Shown: positions 43,558 through 54,121 of the stretch, piece after piece
How positions within the stretch are numbered: the stretch's first letter is position 1
How the letters are laid out: the number at the start of each line of letters is the position of its first letter
Assembly (NCBI GenBank): GCA_009991595.1
Contig: JAACVK010000037.1
Coordinates: forward strand, 1 to 63,714
Source of the DNA: a bacterium
GTDB taxonomy: Bacteria > Bdellovibrionota > UBA2428
Direction: 5' to 3'
Length of the DNA: 63,714 nucleotides
Notes under the pieces: generated by a model
The model's database searches: none
Told to the model about the DNA's origin: nothing
The model's input: only the letters and a program-made list of their open reading frames with translations
Made by a program: the position numbers and the translations under genes

Positions 43558-44447
43558 GGCATAACCTGATAGCGAACAAACCCCTTGTGCCAATAGCCAT
43601 CCGGGCGCCATCGATCAAAACTTTGAACCTTTGTGGCGGGGTAAATTCCAAATACATTAATTCCACTTGCGTGGGCAATATGCAAAGGTCCCGTGCTCGA
43701 GGCCACAACAAACTTGGCTCCACTTAAATAACAAATCAGCTCTCGAACAGAGGAAAACCCCTCGACCATGCCTACACCCTGCCTAAGTATTCCACTTTGC
43801 AACAAACCTTGCCTACGAAGATGAGCATCGTAACCGCTCACTAGGAAATCTAGGCTTCCGTCGGACTCTTCAAATATCGTTTGGGCGAAGTCAATGTATT
43901 GCTGCAAACCCCAGTTCGCAGCCGATGCCGAGTTAGAAACACAGATAATGGTGTGAGGACTTTTTCTTGGAGCACTCCAGGTTCGAGGAACCTTGAGTGC
44001 TGGCAATCCCTTGAATTCGGGTATTCTCATGCCTAAAGACTCTAAACAAAAGCGAGCCACATCTAAATTGTAGTGCATTTCGCTTTTCTCGACCCGACTT
44101 CGCTTTTGCGAAAGTGTTTGAGTGTAAGTCCACAAGGTAGAGAGCTTCGAACGAGGAGCAAAAGAATTTTTAAGTCCCGCAGCGCGGTAATCAGAGGCCG
44201 TTTCTTGATTGTGATAAAGAACAATCGCCGGAGTATCGATTTTGATGTTTTCGGGAGCCGGTCTTCCTGCGACCCAAATCTGTTCACACAATCCATTATG
44301 CTGAGCCCAAAGTGCAATGTCTTCGGCATAGGCCGAACAATGCAAGGTTCTATGGCTAAACCCAGCATCCTTTAAATAGCCAAGTGTCGGCAAACTTAAA
44401 ACCAAATCGCCTAGACGATCGCAACGAGAAAGCAAAACAGAGCTCAT
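43554..44447 (-). CDS. Heptosyltransferase-like glycosyltransferase family 9
   Basis: 297-aa GT-B enzyme. The N-terminus has the GT9 signature LLSRCDRLGDLVLSLPTLGYL. The C-terminal nucleotide-sugar site is VVASSTGPLHIAHASGINVFGIYP. It is shorter than E. coli WaaC/WaaF (about 320-350). With hldA next door it most likely transfers heptose to the LPS inner core. Confidence 0.88.
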   Translation of the reverse strand: MSSVLLSRCDRLGDLVLSLPTLGYLKDAGFSHRTLHCSAYAEDIALWAQHNGLCEQIWVAGRPAPENIKIDTPAIVLYHNQETASDYRAAGLKNSFAPRSKLSTLWTYTQTLSQKRSRVEKSEMHYNLDVARFCLESLGMRIPEFKGLPALKVPRTWSAPRKSPHTIICVSNSASAANWGLQQYIDFAQTIFEESDGSLDFLVSGYDAHLRRQGLLQSGILRQGVGMVEGFSSVRELICYLSGAKFVVASSTGPLHIAHASGINVFGIYPATKVQSFDRWRPDGYWHKGFVRYQVMP

Positions 44448-44607
44448 GCTCTAAATTATAAGCCAGACGGCGAGCTAAGCTATGAAATTATTAGCTTTTT
44501 TTACCACTGAAACCTCTGACCCTAGCTTCGATGGAGAACAAGCACTTTGATATGAATAAGGGCATAAGTTCTGGAAAAAGCTCAGATAAAACATTAGGCT
44601 CGGCATC

Positions 44608-46410
44608 ATGTCGGAATCGACCTCGAACAAAGTCTTGCTTAAATTTCTATGGGAACGCATTAAGGCCCACAAAGCTTGGATTGCTGCCTCTCTATTCTTT
44701 GCAATATTAGCAGCCCTAGCTCAAGTCACCATGGCCTCTCTGGTTCCAAAATTTGTCGACGATGCCCTCACCCCAAAAGATTGGGACAAGGTTTGGATTT
44801 TTTGTGCAGCCGTTATTGGCGTTGTTTTCTGGGATGGCATCAGCAACTTTCTACACAGAGTTTTCATTAGAACCGCAACAGAAAGAACTGTTCGGGGAAT
44901 ACGAGATGAGATTTTCAATAAATTTCTGGTTTTCTCCGAGTCTAAGCTTTCAAAACACAACACCGGAAAAGCTGTAAACCACATTGTCACAGATTCTATG
45001 GTGATCGGACTAGGTCTTCAGATTGGTGCAGACTTAGTGAGAGAGCCGCTCATCGTCCTAGGTTTAACGGGTTATCTCTTTTATGTGAACTGGCAATTGA
45101 GCCTTGTGTGCATTGTCGCCATGGGCCCCATCGCCATGATTGGAAAAGCGCTGGGTGGAAGTGCCCGTAGAAATCAAGGGCGCATTCAACAAAGTCTCGA
45201 AGATGTTTCGACTCAAGTTATAGACACTATGGGAGGCCTTCGAACCGCCCATAGTTTTACTATGACGGCCCAACTAAAATCTGAATTCAATCACCTCACT
45301 CAAAAAGCCTACAACTACTTAATTCGCTTATGCAGAGTTGAGGAAATGGTGAGCCCGCTTACTAAATTTTTCACAAGCTGGGTCGGAGCAGCCCTTATTG
45401 CCTTTGGTGCTTATTTAATTATTAAACAAGAGTCCATGTCTACTGGAGAGCTCATTGGATTCATCACAGCCGCTGGTCTCATTCAACAACCCTTAAGACA
45501 ACTCAACCAAATGAGCATTCGAATCCAACAAGTGCTTGCGGCTACTCAAAGAGTGCACGGAGTAATCACCGAACCACTGGACACACTTTCGAATGATCAA
45601 GAGAAGCTTCTCTTTAAAAGAGATTCCGACAAACCACGAGCCATTGAAAAACAACTTTCCCTTGAAATAAAAAACGTTCGCTTTGCCTATACAGATCCCG
45701 AGGGAACTCTTAGCCAAACTCACGCTCTTCAAGATATTAACTTAACGATTGAGCCGGGAAAAAAAGTAGCTTTGGTCGGACAAAGTGGATCTGGTAAAAG
45801 CACCCTATCTCTTTTGAGTATGCGCTTTCTAGATCCTTCCGAGGGAACTGTTTTTTGCAACGGCAAAGATGCTCGCCAGTGGGACCTTAGAGATTACAGA
45901 CGAAACTTTAGCTATGTTTCTCAAGATGTTTATCTTTTTAATAGAACCCTCAGAGAAAACCTTCTCATTGCAAACCCTCTTGCATCGGACAATCAAATAA
46001 AAGAAGCCCTAAAAAAGGCCAATATATTAGATTTCGTAATGACCCTTCCGAAGGGTTTAGATTCCGTGCTCCTTGAACGCGCCTCAAATCTCTCGGGCGG
46101 CGAGAAGCAAAGAATGGCTATCGCTAGAGCTTTCCTTAAAGATGCTCCCTTCTTAGTTCTTGATGAAGCCACCTCCCAACTCGATTCACACAACGAGAAG
46201 ATTGTGCAAGAAGCTTTAGCTCAACTAATGGCCGAACGAAGCGTTATTGTTATTGCTCACCGACTATCCACCATTAAAGAAGTTGATGAGGTTATCGTCA
46301 TGAACTCAGGAAGAATCGTTGAAAAGGGTTCACCCTCTAAATTATTGCAGGATTCGCACGGAGCGTTTTCGGAACTTTGGAATAAACAACACCAAAACCT
46401 AAGCATGTAA
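44608..46410 (+). CDS. msbA: Lipid A exporter-type ABC transporter (MsbA family)
   Basis: 600-aa half-transporter with six membrane helices (about 25-310) fused to an ATPase: Walker A GQSGSGKST, Q-loop FSYVSQDVYLF, signature NLSGGEKQRMAIARAF, Walker B FLVLDEATSQLD, H-loop VIAHRLST. It would flip lipid A-core across the inner membrane as a homodimer. It is followed without a gap by an LpxH-like hydrolase, and flanked by LPS genes, which supports MsbA over a multidrug role. Confidence 0.9.
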   Translation: MSESTSNKVLLKFLWERIKAHKAWIAASLFFAILAALAQVTMASLVPKFVDDALTPKDWDKVWIFCAAVIGVVFWDGISNFLHRVFIRTATERTVRGIRDEIFNKFLVFSESKLSKHNTGKAVNHIVTDSMVIGLGLQIGADLVREPLIVLGLTGYLFYVNWQLSLVCIVAMGPIAMIGKALGGSARRNQGRIQQSLEDVSTQVIDTMGGLRTAHSFTMTAQLKSEFNHLTQKAYNYLIRLCRVEEMVSPLTKFFTSWVGAALIAFGAYLIIKQESMSTGELIGFITAAGLIQQPLRQLNQMSIRIQQVLAATQRVHGVITEPLDTLSNDQEKLLFKRDSDKPRAIEKQLSLEIKNVRFAYTDPEGTLSQTHALQDINLTIEPGKKVALVGQSGSGKSTLSLLSMRFLDPSEGTVFCNGKDARQWDLRDYRRNFSYVSQDVYLFNRTLRENLLIANPLASDNQIKEALKKANILDFVMTLPKGLDSVLLERASNLSGGEKQRMAIARAFLKDAPFLVLDEATSQLDSHNEKIVQEALAQLMAERSVIVIAHRLSTIKEVDEVIVMNSGRIVEKGSPSKLLQDSHGAFSELWNKQHQNLSM

Positions 46411-47145
46411 ATGATTGCCATCTATTCAGACCTCCATTTAGACATTGATGACTCGAAAGCGGGAAACCAAGAGTTTTTTAAAACTCTACGAGCGCTTCCC
46501 TCAAAAGGAGTTCTAGAGGTTTGGCTCTTGGGAGATATTTACGACTTATTAGTCGGCCCATTTGGTTTTTGGAAAAAGACTCACCAGCAATTCTTTTCTA
46601 CCCTTGCCTTTCTCAGCGATCACAAAGTGAAGGTTTTATGGGTGGAGGGCAATCATGATTTTCATCTTAAGAAACTAATGACCGATCTTGGGGTTGAGTA
46701 TCATCAAGAAGATTTGACTTACGAAATTGAGAGCAAAAAGGTCTACCTAGGGCATGGCGACACCGTAAACCAACTCGATCAAGAATATTTAAAATGGAGA
46801 AGGGTCATTAAAAGCCCTATCTTCAGACGGGCCATTTCCTTGGCGCCCAACTTTGTGGCAAAAAATATAATGCTGCCGATTGCTCGCAAAGCAAGTCGCC
46901 AGAGCCGAAGCAGGGAAAAAAGTCGAAACTTAGACCTTGCTGATCAAGCCTACCAAGATTTTGTTCATTCTTTAATAAAAGACAGCGGTTATGACGCCGT
47001 ATTCCTCGGTCATCACCACAAGAAGCAGCTTCAGAAAATTCAAAAAGGATTCTATTTAAACCTAGGATGTTGGAGCTCAAACACTGGAAGATACGCGTTA
47101 TGGACTCCCAGTAAAACACCAGAAATCATTGAGCTTAGCTTTTAG
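46411..47145 (+). CDS. UDP-2,3-diacylglucosamine diphosphatase-like metallophosphatase (LpxH family)
   Basis: 244 aa starting on the base after the msbA stop. Calcineurin-type motifs in order are YSDLHLD, LLGDIYD, EGNHDFH, YLGHGDTVN and FLGHHHK. A basic amphipathic region (ARKASRQSRSREKSRN) may hold it to the membrane. The family makes lipid X in lipid A synthesis; coupling to msbA supports LpxH-type function. Confidence 0.87.
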   Translation: MIAIYSDLHLDIDDSKAGNQEFFKTLRALPSKGVLEVWLLGDIYDLLVGPFGFWKKTHQQFFSTLAFLSDHKVKVLWVEGNHDFHLKKLMTDLGVEYHQEDLTYEIESKKVYLGHGDTVNQLDQEYLKWRRVIKSPIFRRAISLAPNFVAKNIMLPIARKASRQSRSREKSRNLDLADQAYQDFVHSLIKDSGYDAVFLGHHHKKQLQKIQKGFYLNLGCWSSNTGRYALWTPSKTPEIIELSF

Positions 47146-47170
47146 AGAAAAACTTTGCTAAAATTGAAAT

Positions 47171-47656
47171 ATGGAAAAGGTCAAAGTGCTCTTTGTTTGT
47201 AAAGGAAACATTTGCAGATCGCCATCGGCTGAGGCCATTTTCAAAAAACTCATCCAAGCAGAAGGGCTCGAAAAAGATATAAAAGTTGATTCGGCCGGCA
47301 CTCACGGATACCACACCGGAGAAGCTTCCGACTCCCGAATGCGGTCTCATGCTGAAAAAAGAGGCTACGTTCTCGATACGCTTGCAAGAAAGTTTAACTC
47401 TTCTCAAGATTTCGATGAGTTCGACTACATACTCACGATGGACAAATTTAACTTTGAACACCTAATGCAGCTGACAGAAGGTCAGGACGAGAAAGACAAG
47501 ATTCACTCCATGTGTCGTTTCTGCGAAGAACATAGAGAAACTGAAGTTCCAGATCCCTACTACGAAGGACCTGAAGGTTTTGAAAAAGTTTTGAACATTC
47601 TCGAGGACGCCACTCTAGGTCTTCTAAAACACATCAAAGCCAACCATCTTAAGTGA
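47171..47656 (+). CDS. Low-molecular-weight protein tyrosine phosphatase
   Basis: 161 aa. The N-terminal active-site loop is VLFVCKGNICRS with nucleophile C10 and R16 (CX5R). The general acid is D128 in VPDPYYEG. It is coupled (GTGA overlap) to a fructosamine-kinase gene. LMW phosphatases paired with such kinases are known to act on ribulosamine 5-phosphates, so protein deglycation is as likely a role as tyrosine dephosphorylation. A CxxC (CRFCEE) is present near residue 115. Confidence 0.93.
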   Translation: MEKVKVLFVCKGNICRSPSAEAIFKKLIQAEGLEKDIKVDSAGTHGYHTGEASDSRMRSHAEKRGYVLDTLARKFNSSQDFDEFDYILTMDKFNFEHLMQLTEGQDEKDKIHSMCRFCEEHRETEVPDPYYEGPEGFEKVLNILEDATLGLLKHIKANHLK

Positions 47657-48504
47657 AGATTCGCCACAAGCTCCTTATCGAGGATTACTTTAAAGAAAAA
47701 ATTAAATCCATTCAATCTCTTGAAGGAGGTTGCACCGCAAGCACAGATAAAATCACGCTTGAAAACCTTTGCGTGCTAGCCAAGGTTGACGAACCACCTC
47801 GACTCAAAAGCGAAATTTTGGGGATTAAAACTATCGCAGAGTCTGGATCTATAAAAACTCCTAAAATTCTTTTTCATGACAACGATCTTCTTGTTACGGA
47901 ATGGATTGATAGTCGCCCCTCTTTACCTTCTGACTACCAGAATCTGGCCACAGGACTTCGCAAACTTCACAAAGATCAAAGTGATTTCTTCGGACTCAAA
48001 GAAGACAACTTTCTGGGCGCCAGCTTCCAAATCAACACGCCCGAGCTAAGTGTTTCTGAAGGTTGGGAAATATTTTTTTGGGAGTATCGCCTTAAGCCAC
48101 AATTACTAAACGCCGCAAAGCACTACGCATTTCTAAGCAATGACATCGATAGACTAAAAGAAGCTACGTTTGAAAGATTACAAGGGGTCGAAAGTAGCCG
48201 CCTCATTCATGGAGACCTTTGGAGCGGAAACATCTTAATAGATTCTCAAAATAGCGACTTATATCTGATTGATCCAGCCATTTACTACGGGGACGCAGAC
48301 GCGGAGTTTGGCCTAATAGAATGTTTTGGAGGGCTACCAAAACTTTTTTACAAATCTTATTATGAAAATTCAACAGGAGTGATTGAGCTAGAAAACAAAA
48401 TTGAAGTCTACAAACTCTATCATTTACTAAACCACTTAAACATTTTTGGCACCGGCTACCTAAAGCAGTGCCAAAAAGTTATAGAAAAACTACTTAAGCC
48501 CTAA
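47653..48504 (+). CDS. Fructosamine/ribulosamine 3-kinase family protein
   Basis: 283-aa aminoglycoside-phosphotransferase-fold kinase. Family marks are SLEGGCTASTDKI, an invariant lysine in VLAKVDEPPRLKSE, the catalytic LIHGDLWSGNIL and the Mg-binding IDPAIYYGDADAEFGL. It phosphorylates ketoamine adducts on protein lysines so that they fall off. The GTG start overlaps the phosphatase stop. It converges on the next gene, overlapping by 15 bp. Confidence 0.92.
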   Translation: MKIRHKLLIEDYFKEKIKSIQSLEGGCTASTDKITLENLCVLAKVDEPPRLKSEILGIKTIAESGSIKTPKILFHDNDLLVTEWIDSRPSLPSDYQNLATGLRKLHKDQSDFFGLKEDNFLGASFQINTPELSVSEGWEIFFWEYRLKPQLLNAAKHYAFLSNDIDRLKEATFERLQGVESSRLIHGDLWSGNILIDSQNSDLYLIDPAIYYGDADAEFGLIECFGGLPKLFYKSYYENSTGVIELENKIEVYKLYHLLNHLNIFGTGYLKQCQKVIEKLLKP

Positions 48505-48954
48505 GTAGTTTGAGAAAATATAAACCAGATCTTGATGGGCTCTGCCGTCTTTTAAAATCTTACGAGCTTCGGACTTGAACTTTCGTTTTCCACCAAAGTC
48601 CCTCTCCATGATGTTTTTTGCATAACCTAAAAGCAAAGCATTCTTTGCCTTCTCACTCAGAATTCCATTTTCAGAAATTCCAATCAATGATTCATCTCGC
48701 ATTAGAAGTTTCGCCGAACTATCGGCAGACACTGCTATAACAATCAAATCTGAATCGACCACTTCTTGATTTTCGACATACATTGCCTCAAAAACCTCGA
48801 AACGATCGCCATCAACCTCTACGCTAAAGCTTAAATGAGTTTGAAAGCCTTCGTCGTGAACAGGCTTTAAAACGTCTTCAACTCCAGCGGCCCATACTGA
48901 ACTTGTAAGAAAAAAACTAAGAGTTAAATTGAGCAAGATACGCCATGCGAACAT
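48490..48954 (-). CDS. Exported protein of unknown function
   Basis: 154 aa with signal peptide (ILLNLTLSFFLTSSVWAAG, cut after WAA). The mature part is a compact mixed domain with no cysteines. The ATG is preceded by AAGGAGG, a strong ribosome site that lies inside the 3' end of the upstream gene, 38 bp overlapping, so the two are probably co-expressed. No family is recognised. Confidence 0.65.
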   Translation of the reverse strand: MFAWRILLNLTLSFFLTSSVWAAGVEDVLKPVHDEGFQTHLSFSVEVDGDRFEVFEAMYVENQEVVDSDLIVIAVSADSSAKLLMRDESLIGISENGILSEKAKNALLLGYAKNIMERDFGGKRKFKSEARKILKDGRAHQDLVYIFSNYLGLK

Positions 48955-50194
48955 TTATGCCTCCTTGTTTGAGCATTGCCGAAGCACTGGATGGTGGGAT
49001 TAGAAAATCCACCCCATTTAGCCAGCGACCATTGTAATCAGTATCACCAAAAGCCGATCGGATGATTTTTCCACCCGCAGCACCCGAGTTGTGATAAACC
49101 GCCAAATCAGAGCCTACTACTCCAACGTGCGATCGGCTCGAGTCGGTATTAAATTCTGGATTAGAAAAAGCAACAGCACCTACGACTGGTTTGTTAGAAA
49201 CTCTCCAACCTTTTGTCTTAAGATGCTTTACTAAGCCAACAACCGTATAGAAAGTGCCATCTATGATGCCTGCTCTTTTTAAAATTGTGCTGGCTTGTTG
49301 TGCACATTTCAATGTTTTCTTAGGCCAATCACTTGTATCAACATGTCCCCATAAAGATCGAGCCACACTGCCTACCTTTGAACCCGTGCTGGACCCAACC
49401 GCTCGAACATAATCAGACTTGCGGCTACTAGAACTTTTTTTCTTTTTCGGCTCACTGCTTGCAATAGAGCGCGAAGAGTTTCCAACGTAATGCTTTTTAG
49501 ACATAGGCCGTCGAACAGAGCCAACGCCTCCGCCCTTCCTGCGACTAACCCAAGAACCACCTCGATACGTAGGAGCCCGACTCGCCACGGAAGGTGCTGA
49601 AGTAGATTTCTTATTCTTGCCTCCACCAAAGAGTCCCGAAAACAAGGCTCCAATGGCCGCAAGTAAACCCGCCAAGAAGGCATGCGCCTGTGGCACCAAT
49701 TCGAAGTAAGAAACTAAATCACTATCTCCATTCTTTAAAATTTCAAACCATTCTGAATAGCTTAAAGCGCGATTGTAACTAAAGGCTTTTCCATTCACCT
49801 CAAGAATGCCTTCACTAATTTTAGAAAAATCTAAAAGCAAACCCGCCTCATTAAATGAATTTCCCTGAATATAGAAAAACTTAACTTTATCAATGCCAAC
49901 GATGTAGGCATTTGGGAGTCGATCCGCACTCCGTAAAACTAACCCAAGGTGCTTTTGTTCAGATGGCTCAAGCTCCGCCTTTATGACTTGCATAAAGTCG
50001 GAAACGCCACCGCCATTGAAAGCATCCACTGCTAAGTTGAAAACATTGGTCGCAAAGCTTAAGCGATCTTTGTGTGCAAACTCTGCTGGCACTACTCCTT
50101 GAGTGGGTAAAGCCCAGGACATAGGCGCCAACATGCCCGCACTCATAAAGACAGCTACGAAATAGCCGAGAAGAGATCTTTGAAAAAAACTCAT
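48917..50194 (-). CDS. Exported protein with C-terminal NlpC/CHAP-like domain, Lys/Ser-rich linker
   Basis: 425 aa from ATG 50194 (GGGGGTGGGA upstream); the longer frame to 50269 lacks a signal. After a signal peptide (LLGYFVAVFMSAGMLAPMSWA) come a domain of about 140 residues, a hydrophobic segment at about 171-190 (FLAGLLAAIGALFSGLFGGG), and a basic Ser/Gly/Lys-rich linker. The C-terminal domain has C297 (LKCAQQASTILKRAG), H356 (RSHVGVVGSD) and a later HNSG, an order compatible with a papain-like peptidoglycan hydrolase. That assignment is tentative. If the inner segment spans the membrane, the catalytic-looking domain would face inward. Confidence 0.6.
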   Translation of the reverse strand: MSFFQRSLLGYFVAVFMSAGMLAPMSWALPTQGVVPAEFAHKDRLSFATNVFNLAVDAFNGGGVSDFMQVIKAELEPSEQKHLGLVLRSADRLPNAYIVGIDKVKFFYIQGNSFNEAGLLLDFSKISEGILEVNGKAFSYNRALSYSEWFEILKNGDSDLVSYFELVPQAHAFLAGLLAAIGALFSGLFGGGKNKKSTSAPSVASRAPTYRGGSWVSRRKGGGVGSVRRPMSKKHYVGNSSRSIASSEPKKKKSSSSRKSDYVRAVGSSTGSKVGSVARSLWGHVDTSDWPKKTLKCAQQASTILKRAGIIDGTFYTVVGLVKHLKTKGWRVSNKPVVGAVAFSNPEFNTDSSRSHVGVVGSDLAVYHNSGAAGGKIIRSAFGDTDYNGRWLNGVDFLIPPSSASAMLKQGGINVRMAYLAQFNS

Positions 50195-50360
50195 TCCCAC
50201 CCCCTTCTTTACTGTATCGGTCTTAACGCAATGCATCAAATAAATTCCAGAATTCTTCACAAATAACAATTTTTTGACTTAAATTCGAATACTTAACTCG
50301 TTATTCGCCAAGCTTTTTACTCTCCTTAGAGAGCTTATTCGGGCGACAATAGAGGCTCCA

Positions 50361-51632
50361 ATGATAAAGAAAACGCTCTTAATACCCCTTTTTACGCTTC
50401 AACTAATGCTTAATGGCTGTAGTGGGTCTGTGAGCGATTCGGACTTAAGCATTGAAATCATTAAACCTTTAGAAGAAAACACCCAAGCATTTTCCAGCTC
50501 AAATCACCTACTCAGCACCCCCAACAGCTTATCTGGCCTAGATTGCATTGGAATTCTTGCCGGCCACCTAGATGGAAACGACAACAAGGGCAGTTGCGAC
50601 AGCAGCCTGGGAATAGAGATTCCGGTGGCCAGCTGGGATGGATTGAAGACCTACTCGTCCACTAACTTTACCACCTTAAAAGTGAGCGGACTAAAGTCGA
50701 AGCCAGCCCGCATTGTTTTAGTCGGTTTCAAGAAACCCGCTACCCACTCTATTTGCGACAAAGTCGATGCCAACTTTAGCCCTGACGATGACGGCTACTC
50801 AGATGCCTATGTCATTGGATACAAAGATCTCGCCTTAGCCGTCGGAAACAATTCGGCCACAATTAAAGCCACCTTCAATTCCGCGCTAACTGTCGAAGAG
50901 TGCGACGACTCCATATGGGATAGCGGCGGCGGACTCGCCGATGGACTGCTAGCATTCTGGAACTTTGATGACGCTAGCGCAGGTGATAACATCACTGACG
51001 ACAGCAAAGGAAGTAACAATTTAGGATGGACGGGCGCTGAAGCTGCAAGCACCCCCACAGCAAAAATCGGTGGAGCCCGAAACACCAGCACCACAGCCGG
51101 CCCTACCTACAACCATATTTCCACGACAATAAATAACGACCTCAGTTTAAGCACTGGTGAAGACTACACTATAGCTGCCTGGTTCTACTTTGAGAATGCA
51201 GGTCCCGGAGACAATGCTATTTTTAGCACCTATAACGGAACAGACCAGGGATATCAATTACACCGAAACGCCAGCGACCAGTTAGTTTTCACGTTTGGGC
51301 ATGGCTCCGGCAGTGGCTCAACCGTGATGCCAGCCGTGTTAAGCGTAGGCATTGGTAGTTGGCAGCACATAGTTCTTGCCGTAAAAAATCAAGCCAACAC
51401 AGGTTATGTAAAGATTTGTGTAAACAACACCTGCAACGAAAGAGCTCTTGGCGCTAACTCAGCTGCGGCTGGAACTGCGCCTTTCATTGCGGGAAAAGCA
51501 GGTGAGGATCACACGGACGCAATCGATGCCATGGGATTATGGAGTCGATACTTAAGCAATAGCAACATATCCGAGCTCTTCAACGACCAAGATAGCGACG
51601 GAATCGGAGAAGGCAAACAATACCCCTTCTAA
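50361..51632 (+). CDS. Lipoprotein with LamG/concanavalin-like domain
   Basis: 423 aa. The lipoprotein signal MIKKTLLIPLFTLQLMLNGC lipidates C20. Residues about 195-410 look like a LamG/jelly-roll lectin fold: GLLAFWNFDDASAGD, YTIAAWFYFEN, WQHIVLAVKN, VKICVNNTC, IDAMGLWSRYLSNSNISELFND. Low-complexity Ser/Thr/Gly/Asp residues precede it. It is probably surface exposed and sugar-binding or adhesive. GAGG precedes the ATG. The TAA stop is followed at once by a repeat arm. Confidence 0.75.
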   Translation: MIKKTLLIPLFTLQLMLNGCSGSVSDSDLSIEIIKPLEENTQAFSSSNHLLSTPNSLSGLDCIGILAGHLDGNDNKGSCDSSLGIEIPVASWDGLKTYSSTNFTTLKVSGLKSKPARIVLVGFKKPATHSICDKVDANFSPDDDGYSDAYVIGYKDLALAVGNNSATIKATFNSALTVEECDDSIWDSGGGLADGLLAFWNFDDASAGDNITDDSKGSNNLGWTGAEAASTPTAKIGGARNTSTTAGPTYNHISTTINNDLSLSTGEDYTIAAWFYFENAGPGDNAIFSTYNGTDQGYQLHRNASDQLVFTFGHGSGSGSTVMPAVLSVGIGSWQHIVLAVKNQANTGYVKICVNNTCNERALGANSAAAGTAPFIAGKAGEDHTDAIDAMGLWSRYLSNSNISELFNDQDSDGIGEGKQYPF

Positions 51633-51663
51633 GGTTCCCGGATACTTTTTGAACGTAATCATT
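51633..51663 (+). repeat. Lone 31-nt repeat arm (GGTTCC family element B)
   Basis: Begins GGTTCCCGGATACTTTTT and ends TAATCATT, the same length and ends as the arms at 20035 and 52607. It starts on the base after the TAA stop of the lipoprotein gene. No reverse arm lies nearby; the next inward-facing arm is at 52607-52637. Confidence 0.85.
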
Positions 51664-51683
51664 GGTTTTTTTAAGTCTCTTAG

Positions 51684-52427
51684 CTAAAATCTGGCGCTTA
51701 AGTCTGCTGCCACGTAATGGAACCAGCTAAAGGAATAAACCTTATCGTTGTCTGCTCCCCCCTCGAGAGTTCTATAACCAAGTCCAGCTTCAAAACGATC
51801 ATTCAGTTTCCGACGAAGCTTAATGGTAAAATCGGTGGCACGACCCTGCGGAGCAGCTGCAAAGTCCACATCAGAAAAGACACTCCACAAGGAGTCCAAT
51901 CGCAATTGATATGCGAGATAAAGAAGAGGAACAACCCCCACGTTGTCGTATTTAGAGTTTAGAGAATTCTGTGAAAACTCTATTTTCGCATCCCTAACCT
52001 TGATGGTCAGCCCCACCTGCAAAGAAGATTTCTCCCCATCAAGGAGCCTATACAGATACCCCACCCGATAGGAATTAAACTTATAATCAATATTGAGCGG
52101 ATCTATGCTGTTAAAACCTGTTCCATTAAAGTTCACAGACTCCCCCAAGACCTTGCTTACAGAAAGACTCAACGGGGCATAAACCACGCGAAGAGCGTGC
52201 CGTCGATTGAGATTATAAAATCCCTCCAAGCGGTAATGAAAAAAGGGACCTTTGTTAAACTTATCAAACTCTACAAGACTCCCCGAGTTGGGAGCTATCT
52301 TCACATCGTTGAGCTGCTGCCAAACAGCACCCGACTCAAGCTGCACCCGAAACTTTTTTTCAGCATAAGCAGAAAAAGATAAAAACAAAACTAGAGCAAT
52401 AAAGCAAAAAAACCTATGGCTAAACAT
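51684..52427 (-). CDS. Exported beta-barrel-like protein of unknown function
   Basis: 247 aa from ATG 52427 (MFSHRFFCFIALVLFLSFSAYA is the signal). The mature part alternates polar and hydrophobic residues in about 10-12 strands and ends in LSARF, a terminal Phe as in outer-membrane barrels. The frame stays open upstream to 52463, but those codons lie in a repeat arm. The gene is bracketed by repeat arms at 51633 and 52456-52637. No family is recognised. Confidence 0.65.
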   Translation of the reverse strand: MFSHRFFCFIALVLFLSFSAYAEKKFRVQLESGAVWQQLNDVKIAPNSGSLVEFDKFNKGPFFHYRLEGFYNLNRRHALRVVYAPLSLSVSKVLGESVNFNGTGFNSIDPLNIDYKFNSYRVGYLYRLLDGEKSSLQVGLTIKVRDAKIEFSQNSLNSKYDNVGVVPLLYLAYQLRLDSLWSVFSDVDFAAAPQGRATDFTIKLRRKLNDRFEAGLGYRTLEGGADNDKVYSFSWFHYVAADLSARF

Positions 52428-52455
52428 AAAGCTAGTTTTAATAGTTTTCCCATCA

Positions 52456-52636
52456 AGCGCCAAGGAACTTTTTAAATGTAATCATTACAGAATCCCGTAT
52501 TTCCATCGCCCATTTAGAAGATGGGGCTCGACCTTACCGCAACAAAGCGAGGACGGGGAGAGGCTCATCTTCTAAATGGGCGATGGAAAGAGGTGGAAGA
52601 AAGTCTAATGATTACATTCAAAAAGTATCTTGGAAC

Positions 52637-52637
<1 letters not shown>
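52456..52637. repeat. Nested palindrome, GGTTCC family element C
   Basis: The outer right arm (52607-52637) reads on the minus strand GGTTCCAAGATACTTTTT...TAATCATT. The outer left arm (52456-52486) matches it at about 25 of 30 positions. Inside is a second, perfect 24-bp inverted repeat: 52500-52523 (TTTCCATCGCCCATTTAGAA...) against 52566-52589, with a 42-nt loop. The last base of the right arm is the first plus-strand base of the spoVR stop codon. Confidence 0.9.

Positions 52638-54120
<1,483 letters not shown>

Positions 54121-54121
<1 letters not shown>

Noticed and set aside
44473..44502. Stem AGCTAA/TTAGCT followed by six T residues upstream of msbA
   Set aside because: Looks like a terminator on the plus strand, but no plus-strand gene ends near it and the loop is 12 nt with a 6-bp AT-rich stem.
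44482..44550. 22-codon ORF (MKLLAFFTTETSDPSFDG...) ahead of msbA
   Set aside because: Very short, no ribosome site and several stops separate it from msbA in the same frame. A leader peptide is possible but unsupported.
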